Shown: one piece after another, positions 49,244-57,836 of the stretch
Layout: each line of letters starts with the position of its first letter
Position numbering within the stretch: position 1 is the stretch's first letter
Assembly: GCF_036555685.1 (NCBI RefSeq)
Contig: NZ_DATBKY010000004.1
Span: 1-64,000, forward strand
Length of the DNA stretch: 64,000 bases
Direction of reading: 5' to 3'
From: Actinophytocola sp036555685
GTDB lineage: Bacteria; Actinomycetota; Actinomycetes; Mycobacteriales; Pseudonocardiaceae
Notes under the pieces: model-generated
The model's database searches: none
What the model was told of the DNA's origin: nothing
The model's input: the letters and a program-made list of their open reading frames with translations, nothing else
Position numbers and translations under genes: made by a program

Positions 49244-49258
49244 GCTAATGACATTAGC
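49244..49258. promoter_or_regulatory. TetR operator: perfect 15-bp palindrome
   Basis: GCTAATGACATTAGC (GCTAATG-A-CATTAGC) is a perfect palindrome 32 bases upstream of the tetR-type start and in the divergent space before the HesB-like gene's stop. AT content is unusually high for this DNA. It suits a TetR dimer. Confidence 0.7.
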
Positions 49259-49274
49259 CAGGGTTGTCAAGCGG

Positions 49275-49559
49275 TCAGATCGCGCCCTGCTGCGCCAGCT
49301 GGAAGCGGGCGGTGCCCTCGACGGTGTCGTCCACGTCGAGGGTCTTGTCCTCGACGTAGTCGGCGGTGAGCGCGTCGAGCATGACCCGCGCGCCCGTCGT
49401 CTCCTCGGTCACCACCAGGTCCGTCTCATCCGGCAACGCGGCGATCGACACCGCGAAGTCCGGGGCCCCGAACCTGGCCTCGATGCGCAGGCCGGCTGCC
49501 CCCTGGCCCTGAACGAGCCGGTTGATGGCCAGGCCGGCCTCGGGGGTGATGTGCAGCAA
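49275..49559 (-). CDS. HesB/IscA-like protein without cysteines
   Basis: A 94-residue protein with the HesB-like pattern 'LLHITPEAGLAINRLVQGQG', 'GLRIEARFGAPDFAVSIAAL' and 'VMLDALTADYVEDKTLDVDD', but none of the three iron-sulfur cysteines of A-type carriers. It should not bind a cluster in the usual way. A TTG start with GAGGTG is chosen. The role is unknown. Confidence 0.6.
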   Translation of the reverse strand: MLHITPEAGLAINRLVQGQGAAGLRIEARFGAPDFAVSIAALPDETDLVVTEETTGARVMLDALTADYVEDKTLDVDDTVEGTARFQLAQQGAI

Positions 49560-49672
49560 GGGACACCTCGCTTCCTCGGCGGACTCGAGGTGGCCTACCC
49601 GGACCGAACCGCGGCTAACCCGAACTGTCGATCCGGTCACCGCGCGCGGGCCGCCTCCCGGGACGGCGTGTG

Positions 49673-50365
49673 TCACGAGGAGTCCGGAGTGGCCTGCGGG
49701 CTGTCGGCGTCACCGGGCGGCGTCGTCGTCTGGTAGATCGCGTTCAGCCAGACCGTCAGCAGTACGTCGACCACGTCCGCCTCGGCCACCGCCGGGCCGT
49801 CCTGGGCGAACGTCGCGTGCAGGACCCGCTCGTTCATCGAGTTCAGCACCACCGCGAGGTCGCGGGCCGCCAGCCCGGGCGGGGCCGCGCCGCGCCGGCG
49901 CTCGCACTCGATGGCCTCCGCCACGAGCAGCGTCCACGACGACATCACCCGCGCCCACAGCTCGCGCACCTCGGCGTTCGTCACGCGGGCCGCCGCACAC
50001 GCCAGCGCCACCGGCCGGTGCGCGGAGAACGTCTCGTGGAACGCGGCGATGCAGCGCCGCCAGTACCGCGGCGGATCGCTCGCCATGTCGTCCGGCACGC
50101 GGTCGAGCGCCGCGTCCGCCTCGGCCACCACCCGGTCCAGCAGCGCCAGGAGCACCGCGTCCTTGGAGGGGAAGTAGAAGTAGAACGTCGGCCGGGAGAT
50201 GCCGGCACCACGGGCGAGATCGTCGGTGGAGATCTCGCTGATCGACCGCTCGCCGAGCAGCCGCTCCGCGGTGGCGAGGATCGCGCCCTCCCGGTCGTCG
50301 CCGGACGGCCGGACGCCGCGGCGGCCGCGAGCGGACCTCGTGCCGGACCTGGCGGGGCTGGACAT
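49673..50365 (-). CDS. ethR: EthR-type TetR repressor
   Basis: A 230-residue TetR-family regulator that matches EthR by pattern: GRRGVRPSGDDREGAILATA, then ISTDDLARGAGISRPTFYFY, then FPSKDAVLLALLDRVV, and a C-terminal 'AAPPGLAARDLAVVLNSMNE'. In mycobacteria EthR represses the Baeyer-Villiger monooxygenase ethA. Here it is divergent from an EthA-like gene with two palindromic operators between them. The ATG at 50365 is chosen; 11 further upstream codons are open. Confidence 0.85.
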   Translation of the reverse strand: MSSPARSGTRSARGRRGVRPSGDDREGAILATAERLLGERSISEISTDDLARGAGISRPTFYFYFPSKDAVLLALLDRVVAEADAALDRVPDDMASDPPRYWRRCIAAFHETFSAHRPVALACAAARVTNAEVRELWARVMSSWTLLVAEAIECERRRGAAPPGLAARDLAVVLNSMNERVLHATFAQDGPAVAEADVVDVLLTVWLNAIYQTTTPPGDADSPQATPDSS

Positions 50366-50398
50366 ACCGGCCACGCTACCGTCCGGCCACGCGCGCAC

Positions 50399-50433
50399 TC
50401 AACACCCTGTTGACTGACTCGACAGGCTGTCGA
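50399..50433. promoter_or_regulatory. EthR operators: two palindromes 20 bp apart
   Basis: TCAACACCCTGTTGA (50399-50413) and TCGACAGGCTGTCGA (50419-50433) share the pattern TCRACA-N3-TGTYGA; each is a perfect 6-bp inverted repeat. Their centres are 20 bp apart, two helical turns, so two or more dimers would bind on the same face. They lie in the ethR-ethA space. Confidence 0.7.
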
Positions 50434-50446
50434 TACCGTGGCCGGC

Positions 50447-51958
50447 ATGGCTCGAGAGTCCATGGAGCACGTGTCCGAACACGTTCCCGAGCATGTCGGC
50501 GTGCTGATCGTGGGTGCCGGGCTCTCCGGCATCGGCGCCGCCTGCCACCTGCGGCGCGAGTGCCCCGACCGGTCGGTCGCGATCCTCGAGTCCCGCGACG
50601 CCATCGGCGGCACGTGGGACCTCTTCCGCTACCCCGGCGTCCGGTCTGACTCGGACATGTACACCCTCGGCTACTCCTTCCGGCCGTGGAACCAGGCCAA
50701 GGCCATCGCCGACGGTCCGGCGATCCGCGAGTACGTCCGCGAGACCGCCCGCGAGTTCCGCGTCGACGAGCTGGTCCGCTACGGCCACCAGGTCACCGGC
50801 GCCGAATGGTCCACATCGGACCACCGGTGGACCGTGCACGCCACCGGCCCGACCGGCGACACGACGCTCACCTGCGACTTCCTGTTCGTCTGCGCCGGCT
50901 ACTACCGCTACGACCAGGGCTACACCCCCGACCTGCCCGGCATCGACCAGTTCACCGGTCCCGTCGTCCACCCGCAGCACTGGCCCGAGGACCTCGACTA
51001 CGCGGGCAAGCGGGTCGTCGTCGTCGGCAGCGGCGCGACCGCCGTGACGCTCGTGCCGGCGATGGCCGGCACCGCCGCGCATGTCACGATGCTGCAGCGC
51101 TCACCGAGCTACGTGCTCTCCCTGCCCGCGCTCGACCCGCTCGCCCAGAAGCTGCGTGGCCGCATCCCCGACCGCTACCTCTACCCGCTCCTGCGGTGGA
51201 AGAACGTGCTCGGCGCGCAGCTGCTGTTCCAGCTGAGCCGCCGCGCGCCCAAGCTCATGAAGTCGTTGCTGCGCAAGGGCGCGATGGGCCTGCTGCCGCA
51301 GGGCTACGACGTCGACACGCACTTCGCGCCGAGCTACGACCCGTGGGACCAGCGCATGTGCTTCGTGCCCGACGGCGACCTGTTCAAGGCCGTCAGCGAC
51401 GGCCGCGCCTCGATCGTCACCGACACGATCGCCGGCTTCACCGCCGACGGCGTGACCACCGCCTCCGGCCAGCACCTGCCCGCCGACATCGTGATCACCG
51501 CGACCGGCCTCAACCTCCTGCCGGTCGGCGGCATGAGGCTGACCGTCGACGGCGACGAGGTCGCGCTCGGCAACACCCTGGCCTACAAGGGCATGATGCT
51601 CTCCGGCGTGCCCAACTTCGCGCTCACCATCGGCTACACGAACGCCTCCTGGACGCTCAAGAGCGACCTCGTCGCCCGCTACGTCTGCCGGCTGCTCAAC
51701 CACATGGCCGCACAGCGCTACGACATCGCGACCCCGCGCCCGCCGGCCGGCACCGAGGCGACCGTGCCGCTCGTCGACCTGCGGTCGGGGTACGTGCTGC
51801 GCAGCATCGACAAGCTGCCCAAGCAGGGCCCGGCCGCCCCGTGGCGGCTGTACCAGAACTACCCGCGCGACGTGGTGCTGATGCGCTACGGCCCGGTCGA
51901 CGACGACATGCGCTTCGACCGCGCGCCCGCGACCGTCCTGTCCGGACAGGGCACGTGA
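50447..51958 (+). CDS. ethA: Baeyer-Villiger monooxygenase (EthA-like)
   Basis: A 503-residue flavin monooxygenase. It has an N-terminal FAD-binding GAGLSGIGAA, the Baeyer-Villiger fingerprint FTGPVVHPQHWP (F-x-G-x-x-x-H-x-x-x-W), and a second Rossmann motif VVVVGSGATAVTLVPAMAG for NADPH. It inserts oxygen next to ketones or activates thioamide prodrugs in mycobacteria. The ATG at 50447 is used; a GTG three codons upstream is possible. The downstream hydrolase start overlaps its stop (GTGA). Confidence 0.88.
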   Translation: MARESMEHVSEHVPEHVGVLIVGAGLSGIGAACHLRRECPDRSVAILESRDAIGGTWDLFRYPGVRSDSDMYTLGYSFRPWNQAKAIADGPAIREYVRETAREFRVDELVRYGHQVTGAEWSTSDHRWTVHATGPTGDTTLTCDFLFVCAGYYRYDQGYTPDLPGIDQFTGPVVHPQHWPEDLDYAGKRVVVVGSGATAVTLVPAMAGTAAHVTMLQRSPSYVLSLPALDPLAQKLRGRIPDRYLYPLLRWKNVLGAQLLFQLSRRAPKLMKSLLRKGAMGLLPQGYDVDTHFAPSYDPWDQRMCFVPDGDLFKAVSDGRASIVTDTIAGFTADGVTTASGQHLPADIVITATGLNLLPVGGMRLTVDGDEVALGNTLAYKGMMLSGVPNFALTIGYTNASWTLKSDLVARYVCRLLNHMAAQRYDIATPRPPAGTEATVPLVDLRSGYVLRSIDKLPKQGPAAPWRLYQNYPRDVVLMRYGPVDDDMRFDRAPATVLSGQGT

Positions 51959-52809
51959 CCGTCACCGACGAGACGCTCCGCATCGCCGGCCGGTCCGTCC
52001 GCTACCGCGCCACGGGCGACACGGCGAACCCGCCGGTCGTCATGCTGCACGGCATCGCGCGCAGCCTCGAGGACTTCACCGACCAGCACGAGCTGCTCGA
52101 CGACCGCTACCGCGTCTACAGCGTCGACCTCGCCGGCTTCGGCGAGTCCGACCCGCTGCCCGGCAAGAGCACGCTGCCCGGCATCACCGACGCGGTGGCC
52201 GCGTTCCTCGACGAGATCGGCGAGACCCGCCCGGCGCACCTCGTCGGCAACTCGCTCGGCGGCGCGGTGGCCATGCTGCTCGCGCTGCGCCACCCGGACC
52301 GCGTGCGCAGCCTCGTGCTCGTCGACAGCGCCGGCTTCGGCCGCGAGGTGACGATCGCGCTGCGCGTCCTGGCGCTGCGCCCGCTCGGCCGGCTGCTGCT
52401 GCGCCGCCCGTCGCTCAGCACCTCGCGGCGCATGGAACAGGCGATCTTCCGCGACCGCGGCTTCGTCACCGAGGCACGGGTCGAGCGTGCGCTCGAGCTC
52501 GCCCGCCGCTCGCACGGTCCCGACGTGTTGCTCCAGCTGACCCGCTCGCTCGGCACGTTCCGCGGCGTGCGCCGGCCGTGGCGCGACGCGATCATCGCGG
52601 CCACCGCGGCCGCCGCCGTGCCCACGCTCATCGTGTGGGGCTCGCACGACCTGATCCTGCCGGTGGCCCATTTGGACGCTGCGAAACGGCTCCTGCCGCA
52701 TGCGCGCACGCACCTTTTCGCCGACACCGGGCACATGCCGCAGATCGAGCGTGCCGAGGAGTTCGCCCAGCTGGTGAGAGATTTCTGGGCGGAATCCGTA
52801 CCGGGTTAG
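51955..52809 (+). CDS. Alpha/beta hydrolase downstream of ethA
   Basis: A 284-residue alpha/beta-hydrolase. VVMLHGIARSLEDF is the oxyanion region, HLVGNSLGGAVAML holds the nucleophilic Ser, VWGSHDLILPV the acid Asp and ADTGHMPQIERAEEF the catalytic His. The GTG start shares GTGA with the ethA stop. Baeyer-Villiger oxidation makes an ester or lactone; a coupled hydrolase could open it. That link is inference from context. Confidence 0.83.
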   Translation: MTVTDETLRIAGRSVRYRATGDTANPPVVMLHGIARSLEDFTDQHELLDDRYRVYSVDLAGFGESDPLPGKSTLPGITDAVAAFLDEIGETRPAHLVGNSLGGAVAMLLALRHPDRVRSLVLVDSAGFGREVTIALRVLALRPLGRLLLRRPSLSTSRRMEQAIFRDRGFVTEARVERALELARRSHGPDVLLQLTRSLGTFRGVRRPWRDAIIAATAAAAVPTLIVWGSHDLILPVAHLDAAKRLLPHARTHLFADTGHMPQIERAEEFAQLVRDFWAESVPG

Positions 52810-52846
52810 CCTTGCGCACAAATCTGCGCCCGGTACCGTGCCCTGC

Positions 52847-53734
52847 ATGTCCCGTCCCGGTCCCAACAGCGGTCCGCCCCGGCCGTACGACTGGCAGCGG
52901 CAGTTCCAGCAGCCCGACTACCGGCAGCACCAGCGCGGGAACCATCCCGAGCAGCAGGGCTACCGCGAGCCGGTCTACGAGGACGACCCGTACCGGCAGC
53001 CGTCCTATCGGGAGCCCGAGCCGTACCAGCCCTACGGAGAGCCGTACCGGCCCGGCCCGCCATCGCGCCGGCCGACGCCGCAGGAGATGTACCCGGACGA
53101 GGGCGGCTTCAGATTCCGGCTGCCCGGCATCGGCCTGCTGTTCAGCCTGGTCGGGATCGCCGTGCAGCTGGTGTGCATGCTCGTGCTGCCGTGGGTGTCC
53201 GCGTCCGCCGCGGGTGGCAAGTCGCTCACGCTGCCGCAGCTGTGGGACCTCGCGACGGAGGCGAACGCGCAGGGCTTCGGCGGCTGGTACCTCGTGCTGT
53301 TCAGCTACCCGCTCGCCGCGCTCGGCATCGTGCTCGCGCTCGTGTCGGTGATCGAGTCGGTCGTCGGCAAGGCTCTCTTCGCCGCGCTCGCGATCCTCGG
53401 CATCGGCTACCTGCTGGTGCGCTACGGCGTCGGGCCGGCCGCCGGGCTGTTCGGCGAGAACCAGGGCGACTTCTCCCGCGGAGAGCTCACCACGATCGGC
53501 ATCGCGGTCGGCGCGCTCGTGATCGTGCTGTCCATGGTGAAGATGGGCCTCGCCATGTTCCGCCGCATCGCCGGGCTGATCCTGCTCGCCATGGCCGGCG
53601 TGCACGTCTACGCGGTGCAGGACCTGTTCGCCGGCGGCGACGGCCCGAGCTTCGGCGCGTACGGGCCGGCGCTCGGCTACGCGCTGAGCGGAGTCGCCGC
53701 GCTGATCGGCCCGCGCCGGCTCACCCCCGGCTGA
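52847..53734 (+). CDS. Membrane protein with Gln/Tyr/Pro-rich cytoplasmic tail
   Basis: A 295-residue protein. The first 95 residues are hydrophilic and rich in Gln, Tyr, Pro and Arg (YDWQRQFQQPDYRQHQ; PYRQPSYREPEPYQPYGEPY), then four to five transmembrane segments follow (LPGIGLLFSLVGIAVQLVCM; WYLVLFSYPLAALGIVLALV and others). No family recognised. Its 3' end overlaps the converging HAD gene by 14 bases. Confidence 0.7.
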   Translation: MSRPGPNSGPPRPYDWQRQFQQPDYRQHQRGNHPEQQGYREPVYEDDPYRQPSYREPEPYQPYGEPYRPGPPSRRPTPQEMYPDEGGFRFRLPGIGLLFSLVGIAVQLVCMLVLPWVSASAAGGKSLTLPQLWDLATEANAQGFGGWYLVLFSYPLAALGIVLALVSVIESVVGKALFAALAILGIGYLLVRYGVGPAAGLFGENQGDFSRGELTTIGIAVGALVIVLSMVKMGLAMFRRIAGLILLAMAGVHVYAVQDLFAGGDGPSFGAYGPALGYALSGVAALIGPRRLTPG

Positions 53735-54416
53735 GCAGCTCGGCGAGCTCGGTGAAGCTGCCGGCCGACAGGTCGGCGGTGACGTCCTCGGCGCGGTCGG
53801 CCGGGTGGTCGGGTCCCTTCTCCTCGGGCCGCTCCACGAACGCCGTGCGCAGCCCGGCCGCGCGGGCGCCGTCGAGGTCCCAGCCGTGCGCGGCGACCAT
53901 CAGGACCTCGCCGGGCTCGACGTCCAGCAGGCGGGCCGCGGTCCGGTACACCGACGCGTCCGGCTTGTAGTTGCGGGCGAGCTCGGCGGACAGGATGCAG
54001 TCGAACGGCAGGTGCGCGGCCTTGACGAGGTTCGTCAGCAGCGCGAAGCCGCCGTTGGACAGGGCGGCGGTGGTGTACCGGCCGCTCAGCTGGGCCAGGC
54101 CCGGCACCGAGTCGGGCCACGCCGGCAGGCGGTGCCAGGCCCGGACGAGCCGCCCGCGGGTGTCCTCGTCCGGGTCGAGGCCGTGGCGCGCCAGCAGCTC
54201 GTCCAGCGACTCGCGGTGCAGCGCGTCGAGGTAGGCCCAGTCGCGGCGGCCCTCGCGGACGTTGGCCATCGAGGGCAGGTACTTCTCCCGCCACTGGCTC
54301 GTGAACGACCCCGCGTCGACGTCCGGCAGCAGCTTCGCCACCTGCTCGGCGACCCCGGTGTACCAGTCGACCGTCGTGCCGAAGATGTCGCAGGTGATGA
54401 CCCGGATACCGTCCAT
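53721..54416 (-). CDS. HAD-type II haloacid dehalogenase-like hydrolase
   Basis: A 231-residue HAD protein. Motif I is VITCDIFGTTVDWY (Asp10 nucleophile), motif II is ALSNGGFALL, motif III Lys in LARNYKPDASVY and motif IV in MVAAHGWDLDGARAAG. These are the positions of type II 2-haloacid dehalogenases, though other substrates are possible. The ATG at 54416 is used. It is divergent from the SDR gene, 31 bases apart. Confidence 0.82.
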   Translation of the reverse strand: MDGIRVITCDIFGTTVDWYTGVAEQVAKLLPDVDAGSFTSQWREKYLPSMANVREGRRDWAYLDALHRESLDELLARHGLDPDEDTRGRLVRAWHRLPAWPDSVPGLAQLSGRYTTAALSNGGFALLTNLVKAAHLPFDCILSAELARNYKPDASVYRTAARLLDVEPGEVLMVAAHGWDLDGARAAGLRTAFVERPEEKGPDHPADRAEDVTADLSAGSFTELAELLSRG

Positions 54417-54447
54417 GGCGTCAATGCGTACCTCCTGGGAGGCTGCC

Positions 54448-55203
54448 TTGTCGACACCGAAGATCGCCCCGAAGGTCGCCCCGAAGATCGCGGTGGTCAC
54501 CGGTGGCGGGTCCGGCCTCGGCCGGGTCATGGCGACCGCGCTGCTCGACGCGGGCCACCGCGTGGTCGTCGCCGGCCGCACCCGCGCGTCGCTCGAGTCG
54601 GTCGACGGGGCGGACCCGTTCGTCGCCGACGTCACCGACGCGGACGCCGTCGCGGCGCTGTTCGACCACGTCAGGTCGGCCTACGGCCGGCTCGACCTGC
54701 TGGTCAACAACGCCGGCGTGTTCGGCCCAGCGGCCGGGGTGGCGTCGGTGTCCGACGAGGACTGGCAGGCCGTCGTCGACACGAACCTCACCGGCTCGTT
54801 CCGCTGCGCCCGCGAGGCGTTCCGGATCATGGCCGGACAGGACCCGCGCGGCGGCCGGATCGTCAACAACGGCTCGATCTCCGCGCACGTCCCCCGGCCG
54901 GACGCGGTCGCGTACACGGCCACCAAGCACGCGATCACCGGGCTGACGAAGGCGCTCGCGCTGGAGGGCCGCGCGCACGACATCGCGGTCAGCCAGATCG
55001 ACATCGGCAACGCGGCCACCGAGATGACCGCGGGCTTCGGCTCGGGCACGCGCCAGGCCGACGGCACGCTGCGCCCGGAGCCCACCATGGACGCGGCCCA
55101 CGTGGGCGAGCTGGTGGCGTACATGGCCGCGCTGCCCCTGTCGGCCAACGTGCAGTTCGTGACGCTGATGGCCACGAACATGCCGTACGTGGGCCGGGGC
55201 TAG
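54448..55203 (+). CDS. Short-chain dehydrogenase/reductase
   Basis: A 251-residue SDR. AVVTGGGSGLGRVMA binds NAD(P), LLVNNAGVFG is the NNAG motif, and the catalytic residues are Ser in NNGSISAH, Tyr and Lys in YTATKHA. A TTG start is chosen because GGGAGG lies 5 bases upstream. Its N-terminus carries a 12-bp triplet duplication (KIAPKVAPKIAVV). The substrate is unknown. Confidence 0.85.
   Translation: MSTPKIAPKVAPKIAVVTGGGSGLGRVMATALLDAGHRVVVAGRTRASLESVDGADPFVADVTDADAVAALFDHVRSAYGRLDLLVNNAGVFGPAAGVASVSDEDWQAVVDTNLTGSFRCAREAFRIMAGQDPRGGRIVNNGSISAHVPRPDAVAYTATKHAITGLTKALALEGRAHDIAVSQIDIGNAATEMTAGFGSGTRQADGTLRPEPTMDAAHVGELVAYMAALPLSANVQFVTLMATNMPYVGRG
54460..54495 (+). repeat. Near-tandem 12-bp triplication at the SDR N-terminus
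   Basis: AAGATCGCCCCG (54460-54471), AAGGTCGCCCCG (54472-54483) and AAGATCGCGGTG (54484-54495) code for KIAP-KVAP-KIAV. The first nucleotide-binding strand of the SDR is effectively preceded by two degenerate copies of itself, so the protein's N-terminus was extended by slippage. Confidence 0.7.
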
Positions 55204-55500
55204 CGGATCCTGGCCGGCGACGTCCGGATCCACGGACGCCGCGTCCGTCACGTCCACAGTGGACCACCGGGTCGTGCGGAAAAGGTCCGCGCCCGCCGCC
55301 ACGAGCCGGTCGAGCCGGTCGAGCCGGTCGGGGTGCCAATCCCGGTCGCGGTCGCCGCACTCCGCCGCGAGCGCCGCGAACGGCGCCGGCGCGACCCCGG
55401 CCGGCAGTGACGGCCGTACGCTTCGGTGAACGCCGCCGCGTTCGCGAGCCGGGTGCGATTCGCCCGGCTTCGCCGCGCGGCGCTCCTCGCCACTCCGGGC
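55204..55500 (-). pseudogene. Remnant of a polynucleotide kinase-phosphatase (Pnkp) ligase domain
   Basis: Two minus-strand frames give pieces of the actinobacterial Pnkp ligase region: LANAAAFTEAYGRHC in one, then 'AGVAPAPFAALAAECGDRDR', 'DWHPDRLDRLDRLVAAGADL' and 'FRTTRWSTVDVTDAASVD' in another. The WW and GGEGMVVKP region that should follow is absent, the frames differ, and GAGCCGGTC is tripled (55303-55329). No kinase or phosphatase domain is present. It is a decayed piece of an RNA-repair gene. The remaining 55501-55771 shows no gene and should hold the parE promoter. Confidence 0.55.
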
Positions 55501-55771
55501 ACATGACGTGCGCCACCCCGGCCGCCACGTCGAACCGCCGCGGGCATCCCGGGTGTTCGGGCGGCAGAAAGCCCAGGTCACTCGCGGGACGAAGGGTCGT
55601 GGACGGCGTCATGAGCGCGGCCGCCAGTATTACCTCACGCGGGCAACCCCGGGGCAAATACCAGGGGATGTCAGTGTCGGCGGATACCCTTCTCTACGGT
55701 GGTGCACGCCGATGCCCGGCTCGTCCGCGGGCATGTCGATCTTGGGCGCACCGGTGATTCGGGAGTTGAGG

Positions 55772-57823
55772 GTGACTGCGGAGACGCTGTACGGGGCCGA
55801 CGATCTTACGCATCTCGAGGGACTCGAGGCGGTGCGCAAGCGGCCCGGCATGTACATCGGGTCGACCGACAGCCGCGGCATCAACCACCTCTTCAACGAG
55901 ATCGTCGACAACTCCACCGACGAGGGCGTGGCCGGCCACGCGAGCAAGATCGTCGTCACGCTGCACGCCGACGGCAGCGTCCAGGTCGACGACGACGGCC
56001 GCGGCATCCCGACGGGCGTGCACGCCAAGTCCAAGCTGTCCGGCGTCGAGCTGGTGCTGACCCGGCTGCATGCGGGTGGCAAGTTCGGCGGTTCGGGCTA
56101 CAAGACCTCCGGCGGCCTGCACGGCGTCGGCGCGTCCGCGGTCAACGCGCTCTCGCTGCGGTTCGACGTCACCGTCAAGCGCGACGGCAAGGTGCACCAC
56201 ATGTCGTTCGCCCGCGGCGTGCCCGGGGTGTTCGACGCGGCCGGCCCGAAGGCGAAGTTCAAGAAGCAGTCCGGCCTGCAGGTCGAGCGCAAGATGAAGC
56301 GCGGCGAGAAGACCGGCACGTCGATCCGCTACTGGTACGACGCGCGCTATTTCGAGAACGGCGCGGCGCTGGACATCGAGGCCGTCCGGGCGAAGCTGCG
56401 CAACACGGCGTTCCTCGTCCCGGGTGTCAGCTACGTGCTGCGCAACACGACCGAGGGCGCGATAGAGGAGGAGACGTTCTCCTACCCGAACGGCCTCGCG
56501 GACATGGTCGAGTTCCTCACTCCCTCGGCCGACCGGCCCGTCTCCGGCACCCTGATGATCACCGGCGAGGGCGTGTACCGCGAGAACGCGGCGGACGAGA
56601 ACGGCGTCATGCAGTCCAAAGTGGAGCGCCGGGCCGAGGTGGAGGTCGCGCTGCGCTGGGGCACCGGCTACGACCGAACGGTCGAGTGCTTCACCAACAC
56701 GATCCGCAACGTGCACGGCGGCACCCACCGCCGCGGCTTCGATCGCGCGGTGCTCAAGGCGGTCAACGAGGCCATCGGCAAGACGCGCGGGCTGCTCAAG
56801 CCGAAGGAGGACCCGCCGACCCTGGAGGACGTCCAGGAGGGCATGACCGCGGTCGTGCACGTGCGGATCCCCGAGCCGCAGTTCACCTCGCAGACCAAGG
56901 ACGAGCTGTCCACCGCGGGCATCACCAAGGTGCTGCAGGGCATCGTCGAGCAGCAGGTGAAGGCGTGGACCGAGGCCCGGCGGACCAAGACCGAGGCGAA
57001 GACCGTGCTGCAGAAGGTGGTCGACGCCTCCCGCGTGCGGCTCGCCCAGAAACAGCAGAAGGACGCCGCCCGCCGCAAGACCGCGCTCGAGGGCGCGGCC
57101 ATGCCCCCGAAACTGGTCGACTGCCGCGCGACGGGCATCTCCCGCAGCGAGCTGTTCCTCGTGGAAGGGGACTCCGCCCTCGGGAGCGCGAGACACGCTC
57201 GCGTGTCGGAGTACCAGGCGCTGCTTCCCCTGCGGGGCAAGATTCTCAACGTGCAGAAGGCGAGCCTCGCCGACACGCTGCGCAACGCGGAGATCGCGTC
57301 GATAGTGCAGGTGCTCGGGGCGGGTAGCGGGCGCACGTTCGACCTGCCGGCCATGCGCTACGGCCGGGTGATCCTGATGGCGGACGCCGATGTGGACGGT
57401 TCGCACATCCGCACGCTGCTGATCACGCTGTTCGCCCGGTACATGCGTCCCGTGATCGAGGACGGCCGGCTGTTCGCCGCGATGCCGCCGCTGCACAAGA
57501 TCACCACGAAGGGCAAGAACCCGCAGACCATCTTCACCTTCACCCAGCGGGAGATGGAGACGAAGGTCGCGGCGCTGGAGAAGGCCGGCAAGCAGGTCGT
57601 CACGCCGGTGCCCCGGTTCAAGGGCCTGGGCGAGATGGACGCGGACGAGCTGTGGGACACCACGATGAACCCGGCGACCCGCTCGGTCCGCCGGATCACC
57701 CTCGACGACGTCGAGGCCGCGGAGGCCGCGCTCGAGTTGTTGATGGGGGAGAAGGTCGAGCCGAGGCGGGCGTGGCTGGTGGAGTCCTCCGTGCGGGTCG
57801 ACCAGTCGACGATCGACATCTGA
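55772..57823 (+). CDS. parE: DNA topoisomerase IV-type subunit B (ParE/GyrB)
   Basis: A 683-residue type IIA topoisomerase ATPase subunit. GHKL elements: EGLEAVRKRPGMYIGSTDSR, NEIVDNSTDEG, VDDDGRGIPTGVH and KTSGGLHGVGASAVNALS. TOPRIM elements: LVEGDSALGSARHARVS, then PLRGKILNVQKA, and the metal-binding MADADVDGSHIRTL. The C-terminus PRFKGLGEMDADELWDTTMN is standard. I choose the GTG at 55772 (MTAETLYGADDL), preceded by GGGAGTTGAGG; an ATG at 55733 is also in frame. It is followed by parC, 13 bases downstream. Confidence 0.9.
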   Translation: MTAETLYGADDLTHLEGLEAVRKRPGMYIGSTDSRGINHLFNEIVDNSTDEGVAGHASKIVVTLHADGSVQVDDDGRGIPTGVHAKSKLSGVELVLTRLHAGGKFGGSGYKTSGGLHGVGASAVNALSLRFDVTVKRDGKVHHMSFARGVPGVFDAAGPKAKFKKQSGLQVERKMKRGEKTGTSIRYWYDARYFENGAALDIEAVRAKLRNTAFLVPGVSYVLRNTTEGAIEEETFSYPNGLADMVEFLTPSADRPVSGTLMITGEGVYRENAADENGVMQSKVERRAEVEVALRWGTGYDRTVECFTNTIRNVHGGTHRRGFDRAVLKAVNEAIGKTRGLLKPKEDPPTLEDVQEGMTAVVHVRIPEPQFTSQTKDELSTAGITKVLQGIVEQQVKAWTEARRTKTEAKTVLQKVVDASRVRLAQKQQKDAARRKTALEGAAMPPKLVDCRATGISRSELFLVEGDSALGSARHARVSEYQALLPLRGKILNVQKASLADTLRNAEIASIVQVLGAGSGRTFDLPAMRYGRVILMADADVDGSHIRTLLITLFARYMRPVIEDGRLFAAMPPLHKITTKGKNPQTIFTFTQREMETKVAALEKAGKQVVTPVPRFKGLGEMDADELWDTTMNPATRSVRRITLDDVEAAEAALELLMGEKVEPRRAWLVESSVRVDQSTIDI

Positions 57824-57836
57824 GGAATAGAGAATC

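Noticed and set aside
55303..55329. Three GAGCCGGTC repeats as a functional array
   Set aside because: They fall in the decayed Pnkp-like frame (DRLDRLDRL) and are best seen as slippage in a pseudogene.
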